A stretch of 64,000 nucleotides of DNA from contig QYRS01000013.1 of the NCBI GenBank assembly GCA_006503535.1, forward strand, positions 868,001-932,000, given 5' to 3'. This DNA is from Arthrinium phaeospermum (taxonomy: Eukaryota; Ascomycota; Sordariomycetes; Amphisphaeriales; Apiosporaceae). The position numbers and the translations under genes are program-made. Shown here one piece after another: positions 57,483-64,000 of the stretch. The notes below the pieces were generated by a model. That model did not search any database and was not told the origin of the DNA. It was given only the letters and a program-made list of their open reading frames with translations. The stretch's first letter is position 1, and the number at the start of each line of letters is the position of its first letter.

Positions 57483-58142
57483 ATTACATGATATGATACC
57501 CCTAAGTACTTGAATAAGGAGAAGAATGATACCGCATCAAATGCCAGAACTCTTGAAGGGAGCATAGCATCTTAATGACCCGGAAACATTGATTGGCCAT
57601 TGCTTTAGACTTAACAGCATAGTGTACATGTAAATATCGGTTAGAAACTGTACCAAAACATTCGGTATAGTATCACCAACCTGTAATGCCAACACCGCCA
57701 ACACCGCCAACGACTTCTCTCGCCAGAACCAAACAGTGGACTAGGTACTCGTACAGGTTCCAACCAACATGCTCGAAGTTAATAAGCGTTGAGCTTGAGT
57801 GCGGGTTGCCTCCGAAACTGCCGCCCTCGTGAGTCGCGGACATGCGCCGCGGCCCACTCAACTCCTCACGCTACCCCAGAGTCCTAGGCATCTTGCCGCC
57901 CATGCATCAACCCCACAAACCAAGGACGGGACTAAGATGAATTGCCCAGATCGACCAGAGTCTCGGTACCAGCTTCACCTGAGCAAGAAAATCATGGTGG
58001 CTCTGGGCACTATATGAAGTCTCTGGGCGCCTGCAAGACCCCCCCAACAGAGACCTCCTATCTCTATAAGCTTGTGCAATCAGTCAAGCTGCCAAGGTAT
58101 ACCAAGACTGACAAGCTTTTGGTCTTTAAACTCATTGTCAAC
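57483..58142. other. Intergenic, promoter of sugar-porter gene
   Basis: A 660-bp region between two co-directional genes. A TATAAG box at 58065-58070 lies 73 bp before the transporter ATG. AGACCCCCCC at 58036-58045 matches a word in the aldolase promoter. No gene is supported here. Confidence 0.4.
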
Positions 58143-59987
58143 ATGGGTAGCACCGACGTGATCAAAGCCACCAAGGCCGCGATCAAGGAGTGTCCTCGTG
58201 AGATATTCAACTTTTATCTGATAGCATGTGTTTGCATCTGGAGCTTCTCGGGTGTAGCCAAGGGCTTCGATGAAGGTATGTCCTGGAGTCTTTATCACTC
58301 ACTGACTTGATACTTTTTTTTTTCTTCTACCTTACCTAGATCCAAGCTGCCTTGCTAACCATCTGCACGAATGAAAAGGCAACATCGCTTCCATTGTTGT
58401 GATGCCGTCTTTCAAAAAGAGGTTCGGCCTGGACCACTTGAGCGAAAAGGAATATGCCAACACCAAGGGCTGGATCGTCGCGATTGCTACCGCCGGTGCG
58501 GTCTTTGGTTGCCTTGCATGCATTTACATGACTCAACGCTTGGGACGGAAGTTTACCTTCCAAATTCTCACAATGTTCTACATTGCTGGTGTTCTAGGCC
58601 AGACTTTCTCAGGTGGCAACCTCGCGGCGCTCTATGCCTCTAGAGTCATTACAGGCATGGGCATTGGTGCGACGACTGTAATCCCTTCCGTCTATATTGC
58701 CGAGGTACGTCAAGGTTACACAGACTTCGGTCTCCAGAGCTACTCCTCATCCTCGGATCCCTTCGGCTTTGCTAATCGATACACTCTTTGCATGGATAGA
58801 TTGCCCCTCAGTCCATCAGGGGCCTCTTGACTGTTCAATATGCCTGCTGTCAACAACTAGGAGTCGTCTTCGGCTTCTTCATCAACTACGGGGTGACAAA
58901 GAGCTTTGCCGGAACGCAGAAGCAGTGGATGCTACCCACCGCCCTCCAGCTCGTCCCTGCGGTGATCTGGCTCGTCGGATGCACCTTGACCCCCGAGACC
59001 CCCCGATTCCTCCTGGCCCAGAACAAGCGCACGGAAGCGCTCTCGACTCTGGTCAAGTTCCGACGTCTCCCAGAGAACCATCCGTACGTGCGGACCGAGT
59101 TCGGCAACATGGAACACCAGTTGAACCTCGAGCTTGAAATCAAGTCCGGCAGCAGTTTCTTTGACCTGGTCAAGGAGACCTTTGGCAATGTGGAGAACCG
59201 CCGCCGCTTCTTCCTCATGTTCTTCTGCCACATCTTCGGTCAGTGGTCGGGGGCGAATGGCATCACGCAATACAGTCCCACGATTCTGGGCTATCTCGGC
59301 ATCTCCAACACGGAGACGAGCTTCCTGGCGACGGGCATCTACGCCATTGTCAAATTCGTCTCGGTGCTGCTCTTCTCGCTGTTCATGATCGACTTCATCG
59401 GCCGCCGGCGCTCGCTCATGACGGGCATTTCGCTGCAGATCTTCACGCTCGCCTACATCGGCGCCTACCTGGGCGCCACCAACGGGTGGAGCGCGGAGCG
59501 GATCGAGAGCACGCCCTCGGCGCTGGCGGCCAGCCGGATGGCCATTGTGGCCATCTACTTCCACGCCATCGCCTGGAGCATCGGCTGGTTCTCGATCCCG
59601 TACCTGGTGTCGGCCGAGATCTTCCCGCTGCGGATCCGGTCGCTCAACGTGGCCGTCGGGATGGCGGTGCACTGGGCCAACTACTTTGGCTGCTCGCGGG
59701 CCATGCCGTCGCTGCTCGTGGGCACGAACCGCTACGGCGCCTTCGTCTTCTTCTGCAGCGTCTGCGTCGTCTCGCTGGGCTACGTCTTCTTCGCCATGCC
59801 CGAGACGGCCGGCCGCTCGCTCGAGAGCATGGACAAGCTGTTCGAGCAGCCGTGGTACAAGGTCCACAAGATTGCGTACCCCAAGGTGGAGGACCTGCAG
59901 CAGGACCTCCGCACGAAGCAGGAGATCGAGCTGGACGAGGAGAAGGCGGACGAGTCTGGCGCAGGGCGTGCCAAACATGTAGAATGA
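58143..59987 (+). CDS. MFS sugar-porter transporter
   Basis: Plasma-membrane sugar/sugar-acid importer of the fungal sugar porter group (PF00083). Exons are 58143-58275, 58379-58704 and 58800-59987, giving 548 aa. About twelve membrane segments are expected, with marks GVAKGFDEGNIAS at TM1, LGRKFTFQILTM, PETPRFLLAQNKR in the central loop, IGRRRSLMTGISLQ and PETAGRSLESMD near the end. The N-terminus (~25 aa) is cytosolic, and the C-terminal tail is acidic and ends GAGRAKHVE. Exon junctions restore DEGNIAS and YIAEIAPQS. The 3' half is very rich in G/C-ending codons, producing long antisense and alternate frames. It lies between the aldolase and the amidohydrolase, and probably supplies the cluster's substrate. 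Confidence 0.9.
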
Positions 59988-60457
59988 GTCAGTCACCTTT
60001 ACTGGCATGGAGCAAGACTAAGTGAGATGCCGCGATCAAGATGACGGCTCTTGCGCGACAATACAATTCTATGCCATTGCCAAACTCATATATCAGACCT
60101 ATTACTTCAATATCAAACGATGTAGTTCCCATAGCCACGTCTTCGGTTTGAATCTATTGCGCAGTTTGTTTGACGAATCCTAGTCGTGATGTTGCCAAAA
60201 TTGATGCATGCTGAGTATGAGTTTACATCATGATCCACCCTGACTCTCTCACAAGGGACGGCGTTACTATCCAAGTGGATCTGTTCAGGAGCAACAGTTG
60301 ACGGGCTTCTGGACGGGCAAGGTCCGATGTGGGGAGTCCAGGGGTACATATTAACAAAGGCCCCGCTTCCCCGCGAGAGCCGTTGGCCGTCTCAAAAAAC
60401 GACCCACCTTACTTCTAACGAACCACGATTGACCATGACCCAACAGCAACACTTTTC
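59988..60457. other. Convergent 3' intergenic region
   Basis: 470 bp between the convergent sugar-porter and amidohydrolase genes. No supported gene or repeat. Confidence 0.35.
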
Positions 60458-61345
60458 TCAGTCAAAGATGTGTGCTGGATTAAGGACGAGCATGTTGTTC
60501 CACTCTTCTTCCGACAGCCACGACTTCAGCGCCCGCAACTCCCCCGCCGTGTCAACCGGCAATGGAGGCGACGGCGTCTCGCCCGCCTGACTGCTATCAA
60601 CATGGGGCCAGTCACTACCCCAAACTATGCCAGCAGGGGCGCTCGCCGCCAACTTTTGCACCACCGTCTGCATGCGGCGGATGTCGTCCGGGGCCCGGCG
60701 GTGAAGGGCGCCGATCTTGACGCTGACTCTGCCCGCGGCTAAGAGGCCCAGGAAGGCCTCGAACTCGGGCGACGACACGTCCTCGGGGGTCGCGCTGCCG
60801 TTGTGGTCCGCGATGATCCGCACGCCACGCAGCTGCTCGTCGTGCAGCAGGAACTCGGCCACCGCCGCCCACATGCGCAGCGAGAGCTGAGCCGAGAGGC
60901 TCCAGCCGTACCGCGCGACGCCCTCGAACCGCGCTGCCCGTCGGAACTGCTCCTGCACCCACGTCGCGTTCTCGCCCTGGCCGCCGTAGGAGCCGTGGAT
61001 GCGGATCGAGCGGACGCCCGCCGCGTGGAAGCGGGCGAAGTCGTCTGGTCCCAGCAGCTTCTCCAGCGCCCGGTCAGGCTCCGGGTCGGCGAAGATGGTG
61101 CCCCGAAAGAGCTTCTCGGGGTACTGGGCGCGGCCCTCGTTCAGGTTGTCGATGAGGTTCTCGGGGCCGTCTTCGATGCTGGCTTGGACCATCATGATCC
61201 GGTCCGCGTAGGTGTCCTCGACTAGCGCGCTCAGCGGTGCGGCTTCGGGCGTGTAGGAGCGGCTTGGTTTGAACGGGTGCTTGGCCGGGTTGAAGCAGTG
61301 GACGTGGGAATCCCACGAGTGTAATGGGGTGATCTTCTCGGCCAT
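60458..61345 (-). CDS. Amidohydrolase_2 family metal-dependent hydrolase (lactonase-like)
   Basis: TIM-barrel hydrolase of the amidohydrolase superfamily (PF04909). Close relatives hydrolyse lactones or carboxylated rings (for example L-fucono/rhamnono-lactonase, 2-pyrone-4,6-dicarboxylate lactonase, galactarolactone isomerase). From the ATG at 61345 the protein is 295 aa and begins MAEKITPLHSWDSHVHCF, the usual start of the family. The metal-binding HxH is His14/His16. Later ligands are in RIIADHNG and the terminal WGSDWPHVD. The frame remains open to ATG 61480, adding 45 residues with a hydrophobic stretch (VVFRYACAFALSMV) that could be a signal peptide; I prefer the shorter start. In this cluster a second lactonase or isomerase role is plausible, but the substrate is not known. 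Confidence 0.86.
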   Translation of the reverse strand: MAEKITPLHSWDSHVHCFNPAKHPFKPSRSYTPEAAPLSALVEDTYADRIMMVQASIEDGPENLIDNLNEGRAQYPEKLFRGTIFADPEPDRALEKLLGPDDFARFHAAGVRSIRIHGSYGGQGENATWVQEQFRRAARFEGVARYGWSLSAQLSLRMWAAVAEFLLHDEQLRGVRIIADHNGSATPEDVSSPEFEAFLGLLAAGRVSVKIGALHRRAPDDIRRMQTVVQKLAASAPAGIVWGSDWPHVDSSQAGETPSPPLPVDTAGELRALKSWLSEEEWNNMLVLNPAHIFD

Positions 61346-62048
61346 TCTTGCGGTCAAGGTCAAGGCCAAGGCTTCTGCAGGCTCTTCCGAGATAGTTGCG
61401 GCAGCCCCTGAAATGTGCGATACCATGGATAACGCAAAGGCGCAGGCATAGCGGAACACGACTGGTGAGGGATGCATCATGTTTCCTTCTTAGAGCCGCG
61501 AAGGTCCGAGATTGATCAGCAATATCTCTGGGAAAGCATAAGCGGCGATGGCCCATGATTTCTTTCCAGTCACAAAGCCCCATCCCTGTACAATGCCAAG
61601 ATCAATACGCAGGAGGTTGGCATCCCCCCGCACTCCTGAAGCACCCCGTGGGCTGTGGGGTATGTGGGGATGAACAAGTAGACGGAGGATGTCCGATATA
61701 ACTTACCTCCAACCTGAACATGTTCCCCGCAACTAGCAACTAGGGACCTGCTGCAGGCTACCTCGATGATCTGGAATCTGGGGTCACCTCCAACGCCGGC
61801 GTATCGGACGGTGACGGTATTCGTCATCCGTCAACAGGCATTGATTTACCGGAAGCTATCCGAGGTTGGTCCCCGAATAGTCCGAGGAAGAGAACTTTAG
61901 TGTCTACATTTAATTCGGGCATTCTCGTGATGGAACCTGCTAACTAACATACCTATGCACCTGGAAAATCAAACAGTTTACCCCTATCTAGACTTCCTGT
62001 TGTTCAAGCGACGGCTGCTTTTCACATTCCACCCTTCAGAAATCTTCT
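61346..62048. promoter_or_regulatory. Divergent amidohydrolase / dehydrogenase promoter
   Basis: About 700 bp shared by two divergent cluster genes. The left 135 bp could encode an N-terminal extension of the amidohydrolase. The rest has C-rich words (CCCCCCGCAC near 61625, GTGGGG near 61660) resembling CreA-type sites. No gene was found. Confidence 0.4.
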
Positions 62049-63026
62049 ATGATGGCACCCATGATAAACGATCACGAGGCAGGGACGGTTGTCGGTAAAG
62101 ACAAGCCGACCATTTACGTCATCGACTCCTTCCACCCCAAAGCTATCGAGCATGCGAGGACATTATTCAATGTGGTTCTGAACACAGATAAAGAGTTCAC
62201 CGGCTGGCAACAAAAGGCCAAGGTCATTTTAATACGGAGTTCTTACATGAGAGCCGATGACATCGCAAAATGCCCGAACCTGATAGCAATTGGCAAGCAC
62301 GGCGTCGGCATTGACAAGATCGACAAGGAGGCCTGCGATGCCCGCGGCATCAGGATCCTCAACACCCCGGGCGCCAACGCCCAGGCCGTAGCCGAGATAG
62401 TCGTCGCCCTCGCCATGGCGGTAGCGCGCAACATCCCGTCCATCTACGCGCGGCAGCTGAGCCAGCCGGTGCCCAAGGAGACGTGCACGGGTCAGACGCT
62501 GTTCGGCAAGACCATCGGCATCATCGGCATGGGCAACATCGGGCGCAAGGTGGCGCAGATGCTGCAGGGCGGCTTCGCGGCCAACATCGTCGCCTACGAC
62601 CCCTACCTGCCCGCCGGCGCCTGGCCCGACATCCCGCACCGCCGCGTGCCGGCCTACCGGGACCTGCTGGCCGACGCCGACGTCCTGACGCTGCACGTGC
62701 CCCTGACGGACGAGACGCGCGGCATGATTTCGTACGCCGAATTGAGCGTCATGAAGCGCACCGCCATCGTCGTCAACGCGGCGCGCGGCGGCATTGTGGA
62801 CGAGGCCGACCTGCGCCGCGCGCTCGAGGAGGGGCTCATCTGGGGCGCCGGGCTCGACGCCCACGAGCAGGAGCCGCCCACGGCCGAGCGCTACGGGGCG
62901 CTCTGGCGGCTGCCCAATGTCGTCAGCACGCCGCATATTGGCGCGGCGACCGACGATGCGCAGCTCATGTCGGCGTTGGGGGCGGTCAATAACACGTACG
63001 AGTATCTGAAGAGTCTGGAGACGTAG
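62049..63026 (+). CDS. D-isomer-specific 2-hydroxyacid dehydrogenase
   Basis: NAD(P)-dependent interconversion of a D-2-hydroxyacid and a 2-keto acid (glycerate, phosphoglycerate, lactate-type family). Single exon, 325 aa, usual length. The substrate domain occupies about 20-115 and the end of the chain (KHGVGIDKID). The Rossmann motif GMGNIG is at 160-165, with Asp184 (YDPY) after strand 2, suggesting preference for NAD over NADP. Catalytic residues are Arg246 (VVNAARGG), Glu275 (DAHEQEPP) and His296 (STPHIGA). The upstream ATG pair (62049, 62052) is in frame; either may be used. It is divergent from the amidohydrolase. In an aldolase pathway it could reduce hydroxypyruvate or tartronate-type products, or oxidise a hydroxyacid. 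That role is inference. Confidence 0.93.
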   Translation: MMAPMINDHEAGTVVGKDKPTIYVIDSFHPKAIEHARTLFNVVLNTDKEFTGWQQKAKVILIRSSYMRADDIAKCPNLIAIGKHGVGIDKIDKEACDARGIRILNTPGANAQAVAEIVVALAMAVARNIPSIYARQLSQPVPKETCTGQTLFGKTIGIIGMGNIGRKVAQMLQGGFAANIVAYDPYLPAGAWPDIPHRRVPAYRDLLADADVLTLHVPLTDETRGMISYAELSVMKRTAIVVNAARGGIVDEADLRRALEEGLIWGAGLDAHEQEPPTAERYGALWRLPNVVSTPHIGAATDDAQLMSALGAVNNTYEYLKSLET

Positions 63027-63682
63027 ATTTTGTGTTTTATACTCTATTTAATAATGCAATGTTGCGTACAAAATAACCAACAGTTTCCATCAGCCAATAC
63101 ACAAGATGTGTTTTGACATGAGGTCGGGGTCTTGTGACACTATAATAATGCTGCTTAAACTTCAGCTGCCTTCGTAAAGAACATACCCTGGGAGATGTTG
63201 CACGGCATATTCATTTCGTATCCTACCGGTGGGATTCTGTACTGCTGCCCAGACCGTGTCGATTCGGAAGGGCAATACCCCATGGGCAAAATACTTATCC
63301 TTATCGAAAAAAAAAACTGCCTTCCACATGATTTCCCCGCAAACGGGCGACATGCGGTATGACAGGGAAGAGCTTCGGGCATTGTCCGATTCTCACCCCC
63401 CTGACGGCACTAGGGAGTGCTCATGAGCTCGTCTCCGCACCATCACTGCTTCATGCGGAGAACCTGCTCGATGCCGTACTACCAGGATACCGGTACATGC
63501 GGGGAATTGCCATGGGTCTGGTGCTTGTTTGTCTGAATCAATATATCAAGAGGTCTTGGCCCCCGGAGCCAAGAGGTGCTTAAATATTGCTTGGTAGTAG
63601 ATCCATTTTCGTGGCACCTGTTACTTCATATTTCACGACCAGCAGAACTTGGGTTTTCTGTAATCTTGCTGTCTTGCCTATC
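63027..63682. other. Intergenic, promoter of Dal5-type transporter
   Basis: About 650 bp between co-directional genes. Short open frames only. TTAAATATT near 63581 may act as a TATA-like element about 100 bp before the next ATG. Confidence 0.35.
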
Positions 63683-64000
63683 ATGTCGACGCAAAATCGC
63701 GACCTGTCTAATGATCTAGACGTCAAGATCGATGCCAGCCATGTTGAGAATGAGGTTGGCCTTGCCGGCACCGCCGCGCCCCTGAGGAGCGCTGATCCCA
63801 AAAACTTCATGGAAACTTACCGATCCTATGCCCCCGAGTTCGCCAGGGATACGGAGAGGAGGTTGGTGCGCAAGATCGACTCCCGTTTGATGCCCTTCGT
63901 TGTCATCATCTACCTCTTCAACTACCTCGACCGGAACTCCATTACCCAGGCTCGACTATACGGACTGCAGGAGGACACACATGTCCAAGGCGCCATGTAC
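63683..64000 (+). CDS. Anion:cation symporter (Dal5-like) MFS transporter, 5' part
   Basis: N-terminal 106 codons of a major facilitator of the ACS/allantoate-tartrate permease type, cut by the window end. The ATG at 63683 opens a ~68-residue cytosolic leader (FMETYRSYAPEFARDTERR) followed by LVRKIDSRLMPFVVIIYLFNY in TM1 and LDRNSITQARLYGLQ, the diagnostic start of this family. These carriers bring in carboxylates such as allantoate, tartrate, nicotinate or sugar acids. No intron is evident in the visible part. Its place at the end of the catabolic block suggests import of an acidic substrate. The rest of the gene is outside the window. Confidence 0.88.
   Translation, partial: MSTQNRDLSNDLDVKIDASHVENEVGLAGTAAPLRSADPKNFMETYRSYAPEFARDTERRLVRKIDSRLMPFVVIIYLFNYLDRNSITQARLYGLQEDTHVQGAMY

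Noticed and set aside
58932..60008. 358-codon open frame antisense to the sugar porter
   Set aside because: Composition (Arg/Glu/Val/His-rich) and exact overlap with G/C-ending transporter codons mark it as a shadow frame.
1..64000. CRISPR arrays, bacterial operons, prophage or dispersed 5S rRNA genes
   Set aside because: The sequence is clearly from a filamentous ascomycete nucleus. No spaced direct-repeat arrays were seen and no stretch matched the 5S rRNA core I looked for.

Overview
The window is nuclear DNA of a filamentous ascomycete (Pezizomycotina, most likely Sordariomycetes). Genes are split by short (about 45-80 nt) GT..AG introns with CTGAC/CTAAC-like branch points. Intergenic spaces are long and rich in GTAGGTA and TACGGAGTA words. 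The gene set is fungal: Rom2-type RhoGEF, Tea1/Kel1 kelch protein, Afi1, fungal TFIIIA, Zn2Cys6 regulators and MAL-type permeases. I saw no rRNA, tRNA, CRISPR or intact transposon. Exon borders were placed by eye from splice consensus, reading phase and family conservation. All spliced models keep an open frame except one aldolase.

Layout, 0-46 kb: housekeeping and cell-polarity genes. In order: TPR/J-domain co-chaperone (-), myosin regulatory light chain (-), Afi1-type DENN/polarity protein (+), a small secreted cysteine-rich protein (+), S-formylglutathione hydrolase (+), RNA polymerase subunit Rpb6 (-), a divergent GH31 glucosidase (-) / MAL-type permease (+) pair, TFIIIA (+), Tudor-SN nuclease (-), Cu/Zn superoxide dismutase (-), a 4-kb stretch without a recognisable gene, the Rho1 GEF Rom2 (+), glycosylasparaginase (+), and the kelch/coiled-coil protein Tea1 (-).

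Layout, 49.7 kb to the right edge: an accessory block that looks like a catabolic gene cluster. It holds an SMP-30/gluconolactonase-type lactonase (-), a Zn2Cys6 regulator (+) sharing its promoter, a second Zn2Cys6 regulator (-) ending 55 bp from the first, an HpcH/HpaI-type 2-keto-3-deoxy acid aldolase (+) with an apparent 1-nt frameshift, a sugar-porter MFS transporter (+), a metal-dependent amidohydrolase_2/lactonase-type enzyme (-), a D-2-hydroxyacid dehydrogenase (+), and the start of an anion:cation-symporter (Dal5-type) MFS transporter cut by the window edge. Together these could import a sugar acid or lactone, open the ring, cleave a 2-keto-3-deoxy acid to pyruvate plus an aldehyde, and reduce or oxidise a hydroxyacid. 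It resembles the fungal L-rhamnose (LRA) logic, but the sugar dehydrogenase and the enolase-type dehydratase are not in the window, so the substrate is unknown. This cluster, its two regulators and the frameshifted aldolase are the most interesting content.
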